Part shown: in pieces, positions 18,460 through 27,870 of the stretch
Position numbering within the stretch: the first letter of the stretch is position 1
How the letters are laid out: the number at the start of each line of letters is the position of its first letter
Source: an uncultured Bacteroidota bacterium
GTDB taxonomy: Bacteria; Bacteroidota; Bacteroidia; Bacteroidales; F082
DNA: 64,000 bases
Reading direction: 5' to 3'
Assembly (NCBI GenBank): GCA_903891085.1
Contig: CAITDJ010000094.1
Location: forward strand, 55,474-119,473
Made by a program: the position numbers and the translations under genes
The notes under the pieces: model-generated
The model's input: the letters and a program-made list of their open reading frames with translations, nothing else
What the model was told of the DNA's origin: nothing
The model's database searches: none

Positions 18460-19131
18460 ATGATGACAAAACAGAGTTTGTTGCAGACCATAAAAAAGTT
18501 TACCCTTGTGCTGATGATAGCCCTGGTAAGTTTGGGTGGAGCAACCGGATGTAAGAGCAAGAAAAAACTGGCTCAGGAACAAGCCGCGGCAGAGTACGCC
18601 TCAAAGGTTGAATCAGCAAAAAAAGACCTGAACTCCATCCTGGATGGAACAACCTCATGGTCGCTGGCCGAAAAAGAACAACGGTTTCAAACCATCAAAT
18701 CCTGGAATCTTGAAGATACAGATGTCCAGGCATTGCTTGATAAAGTTGAGGACAAACTGGCCCGTGAACGCGCCGATGCTGAACGGAAAACAGAAGAAGA
18801 GCGTTTGAGGAAGGAAGAAGAAGCCAGATTAAAATCTGAAACGAGCAAATATGATGGTATTGAGAATTATTTTAAAGCCATTGCAGCATCACCTGATCAG
18901 GCAACAGCCAATGAGAAAATTGCAGGTGCCAAGCAGTTGTTTGCAACACCCGATGTGCCGGTGTTGATAATTATCAGTCAGGCCGGTGGTTTTAACGATT
19001 ACGATCGCCCTACGACCATAAGTAAATACCTCGATTATCTGAAAGATCAAAAAGTGTACAACAATCGCGTTCAACAGGTTAAGTACGATACAAATAATAG
19101 AATCACTGAGTTGGAATTGATAAAAAAGTAA
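18460..19131 (+). CDS. lipoprotein with coiled-coil segment, unknown function
   Basis: The 223-residue protein has a lipoprotein signal with lipobox ATGC at about residue 31. A strongly charged coiled coil around residues 100-127 (ERADAERKTEEERLRKEEE) follows. The C-terminal third contains VPVLIIISQAGGFNDYDRPT and a YLDYLKDQK segment that recall small domains of periplasmic proteins, but I do not recognise a family. It is followed after 4 bp by the 19136 gene, so the two form an operon. Confidence 0.75.
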   Translation: MMTKQSLLQTIKKFTLVLMIALVSLGGATGCKSKKKLAQEQAAAEYASKVESAKKDLNSILDGTTSWSLAEKEQRFQTIKSWNLEDTDVQALLDKVEDKLARERADAERKTEEERLRKEEEARLKSETSKYDGIENYFKAIAASPDQATANEKIAGAKQLFATPDVPVLIIISQAGGFNDYDRPTTISKYLDYLKDQKVYNNRVQQVKYDTNNRITELELIKK

Positions 19132-19135
19132 GAAA

Positions 19136-19717
19136 ATGAGAAAAATAAGCACATTACTGGCTGTTGTATTCAGCCTGATGATAGGATATTCAGTTCAGGC
19201 CCAGACCGATGATATCAGTCCTGAACGCAAACAAGCCATCGACAGTCTGGCCTTGGAAAAAGTTCGAGATTTAAGCAAATATGTGAGTATCATCGGCAAT
19301 AAATCGACTCCATGGAGCGAAGCCAACCGCGTGATTGACCGTGCCGAAGAACTTTTCATGGCTGGTGCCGAAATGGGTGTTTCATCATTGGTTGGTCCTG
19401 AAGTTAAATACTACAATGTTCGTCAATATTTCGAACGACTGATGCGTTTAAACTATGACCGTGTTGAGATTGAATGGTTTAAGATTGAATATGTGAGCGA
19501 TTTACAACGCCAGCCTGATGGAACATATGTTGGTGTTATAACCATCTTCCAGAAATTCAGTGCTTACGACAAAGAAGGTGGTCTGGTGTATGAAGACACC
19601 ACCAAGAAAGACATCACTGTATATGTAAAACGCAAAGAAACCCAAATCGGAGGCCGTATCATCGGTTTCTGGGATGTATTGCTCGGAGATATCAGGGTGA
19701 AGGAAACCTCGAAGTAG
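19136..19717 (+). CDS. secreted protein of unknown function, partner of the 18460 lipoprotein
   Basis: The 193-residue protein has a signal peptide ending YSVQAQ. The mature part contains a helical region (RKQAIDSLALEKVRDLSKYV) and a beta-rich half with VGVITIFQKFSAYDKEGGLV and VYVKRKETQIGGRIIGFW, which suggests an NTF2-like or related fold, though this is only an impression. It starts 4 bp after the lipoprotein gene and is followed by a strong terminator. Confidence 0.75.
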   Translation: MRKISTLLAVVFSLMIGYSVQAQTDDISPERKQAIDSLALEKVRDLSKYVSIIGNKSTPWSEANRVIDRAEELFMAGAEMGVSSLVGPEVKYYNVRQYFERLMRLNYDRVEIEWFKIEYVSDLQRQPDGTYVGVITIFQKFSAYDKEGGLVYEDTTKKDITVYVKRKETQIGGRIIGFWDVLLGDIRVKETSK

Positions 19718-19750
19718 CCTGAAAAAGACAACGAATTTGAATAATTTATA

Positions 19751-19786
19751 TTCGGCTTGGGCTTTGCCCGAGCCGAATTTGTTTTT
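19751..19786 (+). terminator. Rho-independent terminator of the 18460-19717 operon
   Basis: TTCGGCTTGGGC and GCCCGAGCCGAA form a 12-bp stem with one T-G wobble and a TTT loop at 19751-19777. A T-rich tract (TTTGTTTTT) follows at once. It is 33 bp after the stop codon. Confidence 0.85.
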
Positions 19787-19934
19787 ATGATGATGCACTA
19801 TAATTTTTCGATTTTAGTGCATTTTTCAATCTCTTCTGCCCCACATTTATTAAAACAATACTGAAACTACCATTTTATTATTCAATAGAAACAATATAGG
19901 GGACATTCTCCTGTTTTACTATTTCAGATAAGTT

Positions 19935-22307
19935 ATGGTAAGAAGCAATATGAAAAATAAATACCTGATTCTGTTGATTATTACTGTGCTGGCGGCCAAT
20001 AATCTGATTGCACAGAAAAAATTTACCATCAGCGGTTATGTGCACGAGAAAGGCAGCATGGAACTGTTGCCTGGTGTAAACATCTATTTGTCAAATCAAA
20101 AAGTTGGTACAACCACCAACAACTACGGTTTTTATTCGATCACCCTCCCGGAAGGCAGCTATGAAGTGCAATATTCATTTGTAGGGTATCAGACTGTATT
20201 AAAGCTGGTTAACCTCAACGAAAGTCTACTTATTGATATCGAACTCGACCCTAGTATCACACTTGGCGAAGTGGTCGTTTCATCCGAAAGACTCGGCCGG
20301 CCAACCGAAAGCAGCCAGATGAGTATGATCTCATTGCCCGTTTCTCAGGTTAAAAACATCCCGACACTGTTGGGTGAAAAAGATGTATTCAAAACACTGC
20401 AGCTGATGCCTGGTGTGCAGAAAGGATCGGAAGGCAGCAGCGGTTTGTATGTGCGTGGCGGTGGACCTGACCAGAATCTGATTATCCTTGATGATGCACC
20501 TGTTTACAATGCATACCATCTTTTTGGTTTCTTTTCAATTTTCAATGGTGATGCCCTCAAAAGCATCGAACTAACCAAAGGCGGTTTTCCTGCCCGCTAT
20601 GGCGGAAGGCTTTCTTCGGTGGTGGAGATGACCATGAAAGATGGTAACAAGGAAAAATTTTCCGGCGAAGCTGGTATTGGGTTGATCTCTTCACGCCTGT
20701 TGTTCGAAGGCCCGATCATTAAAAACAAAGCATCATTTCTGATTTCGGCACGACGAACTTATATTGATGCATTAGTGCGACCACTCATGCCCGAGAATGA
20801 AAAAGCCGGCTACTATTTTTATGATCTCAACACCAAACTCAATTACGACTTTGGCCGGAAAAACAAAATATATCTTAGTGGTTATTTTGGCAGGGATAAA
20901 TTTTCAGTGAAAAGCAACTACTACGATGACACATCCGAAAGTGGACTCTTTTGGCAAAACAAAACAGCAACATTCAGATGGAACCATCTTTTTAACAACC
21001 ATATTTTCAGTAATATGTCGCTCATTTACAGCGAGTATGACCTAAACATTTACTCAAAGTCTGTCAGTAATTACGAAAATTATTCACTCACATACAAATC
21101 GGGAATACGCGATTTCGCTTTCAAGTATGATGTAGAATTCCACGTTTCACCATTATACACCCTTCGAACCGGGCTTCAAAGCTCGCAGCACCGCTTTTTG
21201 CCGAGTGCGATTGTCGAAGTCGACAATCAAAGCGCAATGAACTTCAACAGTCAGACGGTCTACAACTCCCTTGAAACAGGTCTTTATGCCGAAAATCAAT
21301 TTAATTTTAATGGTCGGGCACAATTGAACGCAGGTGTCCGGCTGAGTCATTTTATTGCTGATAAAAAAAACTATTTCTCACCCGAACCCCGACTTTCGTT
21401 CAATTACCTGATTCAGGAGGGTTTTTCGGCCAAGGTGGCTTATGCCGAAATGAACCAGTATATCCACTTACTCAGTAATACGGGCATAGGGCTCCCGACT
21501 GATCTTTGGGTTCCGTCCACCGACAGGGTAAAACCTCAAAAGTCGCGTCAGATTTCGGCTGGTCTGGCAAAGGAATTGCCTGCCTACGATGCTTCGGTTA
21601 CGCTGGAAGGCTATTACAAAAAAAGCACCAATATCCTGGGGTACAAACCTGGCGCCAGTTTCCTGCTTATAGATGATCCCACCGAAGCACAAAGCTTTAC
21701 CTGGCAGGATAATGTAACATCAGGCACAGGAGAATCGTATGGTGTTGAACTTCTGCTACATAAGAAAGCAGGTAAAACCAGTGGGTGGATCGGTTACACC
21801 TTGTCATGGACCCAGCTTCAGTTCGATGAAATCAACTTTGGTAAAAAATTCTGGGCACGATACGATCGCCGTCACGATATGTCGCTTGTTATCATACACG
21901 AGTTTAACGAAAGAATCACCTTGTCAGGAACATGGGTTTACGGCACCGGTAGTGCAATTACACTACCCATGGGTACTTATCCGGCCAACACCAACAATCC
22001 ATTTGAAACATTCACTGGGTCAGGTTTCCCCTATCTATACACAAATACCGTATCTGATTATGGCGAAATAAATAGTTTTCGGATGAAAGCCTACCACCGT
22101 CTTGATCTGGCCATTCAGTTTCATAAAAAATTTACAAAATATGAACGCACCTGGGAAATCGGTTTTTATAATGCGTATAACCGGAAAAACCCCTTCTTCT
22201 ATTTTACTGAATCTTATGGTACATCACAAGGAACTTCATATACAAAACTAAAGCAGGTTTCTATCTTCCCTATTATTCCTTCGATCACCTATAATATTAA
22301 GTTTTAG
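19935..22307 (+). CDS. TonB-dependent receptor with CarboxypepD-reg-like domain
   Basis: The 790-residue protein has a signal peptide ending NLIAQ and a carboxypeptidase-regulatory-like beta domain at residues about 28-110 (FTISGYVHEKGSMELLPGVN). A TonB plug domain follows (VFKTLQLMPGVQKG, GLYVRGGGPDQNLIILDDAP, GGFPARYGGRLSSVVEM), then a barrel of about 550 residues ending SITYNIKF. It should import a ligand across the outer membrane using TonB energy. The next gene, a DUF4249 lipoprotein, is its common partner. A second ATG at 19950 is an equally possible start. Confidence 0.92.
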   Translation: MVRSNMKNKYLILLIITVLAANNLIAQKKFTISGYVHEKGSMELLPGVNIYLSNQKVGTTTNNYGFYSITLPEGSYEVQYSFVGYQTVLKLVNLNESLLIDIELDPSITLGEVVVSSERLGRPTESSQMSMISLPVSQVKNIPTLLGEKDVFKTLQLMPGVQKGSEGSSGLYVRGGGPDQNLIILDDAPVYNAYHLFGFFSIFNGDALKSIELTKGGFPARYGGRLSSVVEMTMKDGNKEKFSGEAGIGLISSRLLFEGPIIKNKASFLISARRTYIDALVRPLMPENEKAGYYFYDLNTKLNYDFGRKNKIYLSGYFGRDKFSVKSNYYDDTSESGLFWQNKTATFRWNHLFNNHIFSNMSLIYSEYDLNIYSKSVSNYENYSLTYKSGIRDFAFKYDVEFHVSPLYTLRTGLQSSQHRFLPSAIVEVDNQSAMNFNSQTVYNSLETGLYAENQFNFNGRAQLNAGVRLSHFIADKKNYFSPEPRLSFNYLIQEGFSAKVAYAEMNQYIHLLSNTGIGLPTDLWVPSTDRVKPQKSRQISAGLAKELPAYDASVTLEGYYKKSTNILGYKPGASFLLIDDPTEAQSFTWQDNVTSGTGESYGVELLLHKKAGKTSGWIGYTLSWTQLQFDEINFGKKFWARYDRRHDMSLVIIHEFNERITLSGTWVYGTGSAITLPMGTYPANTNNPFETFTGSGFPYLYTNTVSDYGEINSFRMKAYHRLDLAIQFHKKFTKYERTWEIGFYNAYNRKNPFFYFTESYGTSQGTSYTKLKQVSIFPIIPSITYNIKF

Positions 22308-22310
22308 GCC

Positions 22311-23174
22311 ATGAACTTCCTTAAAATTAAACAGACCTTGCTCATACTTTCAATAGTCTCACTTTCCGCCTGCGAAAGCATGATTAGTGATGTGGCTGTT
22401 CCTGAATCGAAACCCAAATTGGTCATAAATGGATACCTTTCGCCTGAAAATGACACATTGAAAGTAAATATACAGGAGAGTGAACCATTGTATACCCCAA
22501 GTACAAATTTTGAACTTGGTTATCCAGTTGTGACTGATGCTGTCGTGAAAATTTCAGATGGAAACAAAAGTATTACCTTGATTTACAATAATAGTCAAAA
22601 GAAATATCTTGCCGTTTCCGATGTTTTCAATATTGAGCCGGGCTCAACCTATTATCTTGAAGTGAGCACGCCACGAGGCGATTTGGCTACATCAAGTTGT
22701 ACGATTCCAAATTCAGTAATTCCTGAAATAGAAATCACGAACATTGAAACATTTAATGATTACGGATACATTGAAAAAGTAGTCAGTTTCAGATTTAAGG
22801 ATGTTGCAGGTGAAGGGGATTTTTATCACGTGCAGGCCGGAATTTTATATGTTACCGAATTTGGAGAGGATTTTATGGGAGAGACGTATCTTGAAAAGGG
22901 TGAGCCATTTGAATCGGACGTGAACAAGGATGGATCATATTTTCTATACAAAACAGGCCGCATTGGCGGTCAGGTACCTAATCAGACATCGTTACATATT
23001 TATATTTTTATCGGTGTAACTGACGAAAATTATTTTAATTATCATCGCTCTGTCACAAACTTTCAGGATGATAACCCATTTTCGGAACCAACACCTGTTT
23101 ATACAAATATCACAGGTGGTTTGGGTGTTTTTGGATCGTATTCGGGGCGAATTATTTCAATCAATCTCAAATAA
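22311..23174 (+). CDS. DUF4249 family lipoprotein
   Basis: The 287-residue lipoprotein (lipobox LSAC at about residue 21) has the DUF4249 pattern: KPKLVINGYLSPENDTLKVNI at the start, AVVKISDG and GSTYYLEVSTPRGDLATSSCTIP in the middle, and a YHVQAG strand later. DUF4249 proteins are found next to a subset of CarboxypepD/TonB receptors in Bacteroidota, and a ligand-handling lipoprotein role at the cell surface is inferred from that. It starts 3 bp after the receptor gene. Confidence 0.88.
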   Translation: MNFLKIKQTLLILSIVSLSACESMISDVAVPESKPKLVINGYLSPENDTLKVNIQESEPLYTPSTNFELGYPVVTDAVVKISDGNKSITLIYNNSQKKYLAVSDVFNIEPGSTYYLEVSTPRGDLATSSCTIPNSVIPEIEITNIETFNDYGYIEKVVSFRFKDVAGEGDFYHVQAGILYVTEFGEDFMGETYLEKGEPFESDVNKDGSYFLYKTGRIGGQVPNQTSLHIYIFIGVTDENYFNYHRSVTNFQDDNPFSEPTPVYTNITGGLGVFGSYSGRIISINLK

Positions 23175-23290
23175 ATAATTACAATCCTTGTTATAATTTA
23201 CAGTATATCATGCGTTTTCTGATCATTATACTTGACGGCACCATTAAAACCGGTGCTGATCTCGAAGAATCATGCTTCAATAATTCAAGA

Positions 23291-23887
23291 TTAGAAATCA
23301 CTTAATTTCAATCTTTTAGCACCCTTCTTCACAAGATTTGCGATTGCTTTTTCTTTACTTTTCACTGATTTTCCACCAATTGCTTCCGGTATTAGATAAA
23401 TCTCGTAATTTCTCGATAATCCACCAATGCCAGTATTATACACACATTTATCTGCCAGCAAACCGGTAATGATGATTTCCTTTGCGTTGTTTTGTTCAAG
23501 AAAGGCTGTCAGTTCAGGTACTGTAAACGCATCACCATCCTTTTTTTCGAAAATGTTGTCGTTTATAACCAGCAGGTTCTTATTGAATCCTCCGGCCGAC
23601 ACAGTATCAACATGAATTCCTTTGAAAGAAATTGACAGCACTTTTGAACCAGCCATCGTTTTAACATAGATAATTTTTTCAGGAATTGTTTTCTCAATGA
23701 GGGCATTGATTGCGCTGAGCATTTCTTCAGAAGCATGTTTTGTTAATGCATTGTCGGTCCAATATTGTTGCACATCAAGAACAATGATGTATTTATTTTG
23801 TAATTTATTTATTTCCTGTGAATTGCCATTCAAATGAATCATACAAACTAATCCGATAGCAATCATGAACTGGACTGATTTTTTCAT
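23291..23887 (-). CDS. secreted isochorismatase-family cysteine hydrolase
   Basis: The 198-residue protein has an N-terminal signal peptide (to about residue 24), which is unusual for this mostly cytoplasmic family. The isochorismatase catalytic triad is present: aspartate 38 in IIVLDVQ, a lysine at 115/116 in FEKKDGDAF and cysteine 148 in GLLADKCVYNTGIGGL. The family hydrolyses amides or vinyl ethers such as nicotinamide or isochorismate; the substrate here is unknown. It is convergent with the DUF4249 gene. Confidence 0.87.
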   Translation of the reverse strand: MKKSVQFMIAIGLVCMIHLNGNSQEINKLQNKYIIVLDVQQYWTDNALTKHASEEMLSAINALIEKTIPEKIIYVKTMAGSKVLSISFKGIHVDTVSAGGFNKNLLVINDNIFEKKDGDAFTVPELTAFLEQNNAKEIIITGLLADKCVYNTGIGGLSRNYEIYLIPEAIGGKSVKSKEKAIANLVKKGAKRLKLSDF

Positions 23888-24129
23888 TGTATTGAATTTT
23901 AGGGTGTTATGCTTAATGGATTACATATTGAATTCTCCATTACAAAAATAACTACTATACAATGTGAGTATTCCAGTTGGCTGTTAATCTTCGTTAAATG
24001 ATGTGAATATCTTTATTGAACGAGGGATTCTATTACACAAAAAACATTCCATTTTTTGATTTTTTGTACTATTAACCCTCAAACACACACTATTTTTCAG
24101 TTAAGCAGGTTAATACTAACTTGATTGTT

Positions 24130-24137
24130 TAATTTTG
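24130..24137 (+). promoter_or_regulatory. candidate -7 promoter element of the leucine-rich-repeat locus
   Basis: TAATTTTG matches TAnnTTTG exactly. Because it overlaps the first in-frame ATG (24135), it favours the ATG at 24153 as the real start, with a leader of about 10 bases. Confidence 0.5.
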
Positions 24138-24152
24138 CACCAGAATTCGTTT

Positions 24153-24995
24153 ATGAAAAGAATCCAGCAGCGTTGTATTTTCCTGATTATCATAATTTTC
24201 AGCTTCTCTATGCGGGTTTCTGCCCAATCGTTGGGTGAATTTGAGGTGGATGAAACAGCCTTCTATGCTATGACAAAGCAAATGAGCCAGTTTTTCAGCC
24301 GGTTCAACAACGAAGAAGATGCTTTCGGCAAGAAATACCTTCCTTCCGACCCAAATTATCACAATAACGAAAAAAGAAAACAATTACTTCCCTTTTTGTT
24401 CGATCAGTCGAATCCCAGAACGGCGAGTACGTTACGTGATTTTTTTATAGAAGACCTTACCAAAAATGACACCGGAAATTTTATTAAATTCACTGGCGGT
24501 CGCTGGTACGCCGAGGTTTCGTCTACTTTCGAATATGAGGGAAAACAAATACCGGTGGTACTTTTTCTGACCATAGAAAAAGAGAGACTGGGTTCGAAAT
24601 GGGTACTGACAAACGTTTATTTTCAGGGATTTAACAAGTATTTCCCGACCGGTGACATTACAGAAAAAGAGAAACATTTTCTGCACCCGATGAGTCATGA
24701 ACTCGATTTTATGAATATCTACAAGGTGTTTAAAGAACCTTCAATCGTTGAATACTATGCTTCTCACAAATACCAGCCCGATTACCTTACCTTATTTTTT
24801 TATGAGGTAAAACTGGGCAGAATGAAATTCAAAAGCGTCGACACAATGAAATTCCACATTTTTCAGATGCGGGACTGGTATTTCGAGATTTCCTATTTCA
24901 ACCGCAAAGGCAACAACACCGGATGGTTGATTTCAAACCTGATGTACGTTAAAGAAAATGAAAAAGACCCACTTATAAAGTTCTACGAACCATGA
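24153..24995 (+). CDS. secreted protein of unknown function upstream of LRR protein
   Basis: The 280-residue protein has a signal peptide ending RVSAQ. The mature part is rich in aromatic residues and charged beta strands, such as GNFIKFTGGRWYAEVSSTFEY and KFHIFQMRDWYFEISYFN. I do not recognise a family. The start at 24153 was chosen over 24135 because a -7 promoter word covers the upstream ATG. Its stop overlaps the ATG of the leucine-rich-repeat gene by 4 bp, so the two are translationally coupled and may form a functional pair at the cell envelope. Confidence 0.75.
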   Translation: MKRIQQRCIFLIIIIFSFSMRVSAQSLGEFEVDETAFYAMTKQMSQFFSRFNNEEDAFGKKYLPSDPNYHNNEKRKQLLPFLFDQSNPRTASTLRDFFIEDLTKNDTGNFIKFTGGRWYAEVSSTFEYEGKQIPVVLFLTIEKERLGSKWVLTNVYFQGFNKYFPTGDITEKEKHFLHPMSHELDFMNIYKVFKEPSIVEYYASHKYQPDYLTLFFYEVKLGRMKFKSVDTMKFHIFQMRDWYFEISYFNRKGNNTGWLISNLMYVKENEKDPLIKFYEP

Positions 24996-27655
24996 GAAAA
25001 CAATTTTTACTTTTTATTGCAGTTTTATTTATAACATGCTGTTTATCCGGCGTATATGGTCAGGATACAATAGGTCAATCATCTCCCGGACAGGAAGATT
25101 ATGCACAGCAAACCCGTGCCATGGTTTCTTACCTCGAAGGAACATTGAACTTTTTAGGCGATCCATCAGCTACGGTGCAGGAAAAAGAAATCGTGATCAA
25201 CGAAAGTTATATTAAAATTTTCAAGGACGATAAGATACAAATTGAGGACGACCTCGATGAGAACCGCCTGACCAGTATCAATAAAGATGTACAGGCATAC
25301 CTGAAAGATGTGGATTTCTTTTTTACAGAAGCAAGGTTTACATTCGACATCCAGAAAGTGGAGCAACTGGTAAATTCGAACAACGAAACATATTTCAAAG
25401 TGAGCCTCATGCGCAAGCTCGAGGCAAAAACCATTGCCAACGAAACAGTGAGCAATACCCGTCAGCGGTTTATCGAAATAAACCTCGATCCTTTTCAAAA
25501 GGAACTCAAAATAGTGAGTTACTACACCACCAAAATCAATGAGCGCGAAGAACTGGCCTATTGGTGGGGTAATATGGCAGAAGAATGGAAAGAGTTTTTT
25601 GGTGCCAACACCATGGTCTACGATACTTTACCTATAACAAAAGTGATCGGACTCACTGATGATGCCATTATTGTGAACAGGTTGCACGACCTGATCCGCA
25701 ACGATTCATTTATGGTAGTGGATATTGACACACTTCCTTTGTCTGAAATCGCCATGCTGCATGGTCACCGGCCGGATACAGTACTTTTTCTGAATGATAC
25801 AACCGGTGTGTTGGGCCCCGACACGATTCTCACCGATGTTTCGGAAGTATACAGCCGACTGAAACAATTTACCCAGTTGAAAGAGATAAATATTTCATAT
25901 AAATTTCAATTTTTCGACCTTGAACCACTTTCTGAACTTACTGATTTAAAACTCATTGACTTTTCAAATACAGTGATTGGAGACCTCTCTCCCTTACGCA
26001 ACCTGAACCAACTCGACGCTATCTACTTCTCCAGCACCCAGGTGTCCGATCTTACACCATTGCAATATTCGGTGAATATCAAAGAGATTTACTGTTTTAA
26101 TACTCCTATGCTGGATATCAGTGTGCTGTCCGGTTTCAAACAACTCGAAAAGCTATATTGTTTCGATACAGAAATAACCTCATTGGCGCCCATTTCAGCG
26201 ATGAAAACCATACAATCGTTGCGTGCCTCTAATACAAAGATTACTGATATTAATGCGCTGAGCGAATTGACATTTTTACTTATCCTTGATATAAGTAATA
26301 CGAATGTATCTGACATCAGTCCGTTAAAAAAACTTAGCAAACTCGAAGTATTAAACCTCGACAACACCAAGGTTTCATCACTGGACGCATTGGCAGGTTC
26401 TACTGAATTGAAAACTATTCAATTCAACAATACAGCAATCAGCAGCCTAAGTGCGTTGATGGGCATGCCAAATATTCAGAAAGTTTATTGTGAAAGAACC
26501 GGTATCACCTCCGAAATAGCCAATACTTTTATGCGGAAAAACCCCGGATGTCTGGTAATTTATGAAACTGAAGAACTGAATAAATGGTGGCAAAGTCTCC
26601 CAATCTATTGGAAAGCCATTTTCAGCGAACAAGCCAACATAAGCGCCAGTCCGAATCCAGAGGAGTTGCATGAAGTCATTGGCATGAAAGCGCTCGACCT
26701 AAGCGGAAACAGGTATTTGCAAAACCTTGATCCGGTGAGTCGCTTAATTAATCTGAATACCCTGCTGTTATCAAAAACAGAAATCACTGATCTCGCTCCA
26801 ATAAGCACGTTAAGTGAGTTGAAAATTATGGATATTTCAAATACACGTGTTAACAGTATTGCAGATCTTACGTCGCTGCACAATCTCGAATCCCTTTCGA
26901 TGGAAAACACCAGGGTTGACAATTTGGATGCACTGGGAGAATTAAAGCACCTCCGATTGGTGTTGGCTGATGGGAGCAGGTTAAGCCAGCAAACAGTGAC
27001 CAACCTGATAACAAAACAACCCGAAACCCTTGTCATTTATCAGACTGAGGCGCTGCGATCATGGTGGAATAATCTACCTCAGGAATGGAAGGATATTTTT
27101 AGCAGTAATATCGTTATCGACATCAACCCGAACGCACAACAACTACAGACAATAGTCGACACAAAAGAAATTGAAGTAAAAGACAATATGGCGATCAATT
27201 CTATTGGCCCTGTTTCAAAATTGATTCTCCTCGAAAGTCTGATAATTAGAGGCACCACCGTGAATGATCTGAGTCCGGTTTCAGGTCTGAAGTACCTGAA
27301 AAAGCTTGAAATACCAGGCAATCCGGTTGTCAACCTCCAACCAATCAGCAGTGTGGCGACGCTCGAAATGCTCAACATCGAAAGCACACCGATCAATGAT
27401 TTATCACCCATCTCAACACTGATCAATCTCAAGGTGTTGAATGCCGGCGGAACACAGGTGAAATCGCTCAAACCACTTGCGACACTTACAAAACTCGAAG
27501 AATTGTCAATTTACAATACAGGTATTAAAACCCTGAGTCCGGCCGATGTACTTCCCAACCTGAAACAGTTGAAGTGTTATAACACCAAAATAAAGAGTAA
27601 ACAGATTAATGCGCTAAAAGCAGCGCGTCCGACTATGAATGTACTTTATTATTAA
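24992..27655 (+). CDS. secreted leucine-rich-repeat protein (internalin-like) with triplicated WW-LP-WK module
   Basis: The 887-residue protein has a signal peptide ending GVYGQ, a non-repetitive N-terminal domain to about residue 185, and then about 22-residue leucine-rich repeats of the SDS22/internalin type (LKLIDFSNTVIGDLSPLRNL). The LRRs are broken into three blocks, each introduced by a similar 25-residue motif containing W-W-x-x-(L/M)-x-x-x-W-K-x-(I/F)-F at about residues 190, 530 and 690. There is no T9SS tail, so it is probably periplasmic or exported another way. LRR proteins of this type usually bind other proteins. Confidence 0.87.
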   Translation: MRKQFLLFIAVLFITCCLSGVYGQDTIGQSSPGQEDYAQQTRAMVSYLEGTLNFLGDPSATVQEKEIVINESYIKIFKDDKIQIEDDLDENRLTSINKDVQAYLKDVDFFFTEARFTFDIQKVEQLVNSNNETYFKVSLMRKLEAKTIANETVSNTRQRFIEINLDPFQKELKIVSYYTTKINEREELAYWWGNMAEEWKEFFGANTMVYDTLPITKVIGLTDDAIIVNRLHDLIRNDSFMVVDIDTLPLSEIAMLHGHRPDTVLFLNDTTGVLGPDTILTDVSEVYSRLKQFTQLKEINISYKFQFFDLEPLSELTDLKLIDFSNTVIGDLSPLRNLNQLDAIYFSSTQVSDLTPLQYSVNIKEIYCFNTPMLDISVLSGFKQLEKLYCFDTEITSLAPISAMKTIQSLRASNTKITDINALSELTFLLILDISNTNVSDISPLKKLSKLEVLNLDNTKVSSLDALAGSTELKTIQFNNTAISSLSALMGMPNIQKVYCERTGITSEIANTFMRKNPGCLVIYETEELNKWWQSLPIYWKAIFSEQANISASPNPEELHEVIGMKALDLSGNRYLQNLDPVSRLINLNTLLLSKTEITDLAPISTLSELKIMDISNTRVNSIADLTSLHNLESLSMENTRVDNLDALGELKHLRLVLADGSRLSQQTVTNLITKQPETLVIYQTEALRSWWNNLPQEWKDIFSSNIVIDINPNAQQLQTIVDTKEIEVKDNMAINSIGPVSKLILLESLIIRGTTVNDLSPVSGLKYLKKLEIPGNPVVNLQPISSVATLEMLNIESTPINDLSPISTLINLKVLNAGGTQVKSLKPLATLTKLEELSIYNTGIKTLSPADVLPNLKQLKCYNTKIKSKQINALKAARPTMNVLYY
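25554..27104 (+). repeat. three diverged copies of an inter-LRR module inside the 24992 gene
   Basis: Copies start near 25554, 26575 and 27052. They encode YWWGNMAEEWKEFFG, KWWQSLPIYWKAIFS and SWWNNLPQEWKDIFS. The second and third are preceded by related segments ending CLVIYETEEL and TLVIYQTEAL. DNA identity is low, so duplication is old. Confidence 0.7.
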
Positions 27656-27810
27656 GAAATTAAGTAGAAGGAATACAACAGACCGAAAAAGGAATTGACT
27701 GTTCATTAGCTTATTTAAAAAATATTGAAATAATGAAAGTATGATCTTTTTTCGACCAAAGCACTGAATATCATATATTTAAGTGTAATAATATAAAGTT
27801 TGTAGATTAA

Positions 27811-27841
27811 GTTGTTAATAAGGCAGGAATTCGTAATTTTG
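27811..27841 (+). promoter_or_regulatory. predicted prs promoter
   Basis: GTTG at 27811-27814 and TAATTTTG at 27834-27841 are 19 bp apart and match the Bacteroidota promoter consensus. The start codon of prs follows 30 bp later. Confidence 0.6.
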
Positions 27842-27870
27842 CACCCGATTTACCTTTAATACAATTCATT

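Noticed and set aside
23210..23305. 31-codon open frame starting MRFLIIILDG between the DUF4249 and isochorismatase genes
   Set aside because: It runs into the end of the opposite-strand gene, has no recognisable family signal and no promoter; chance is more likely than a real peptide.
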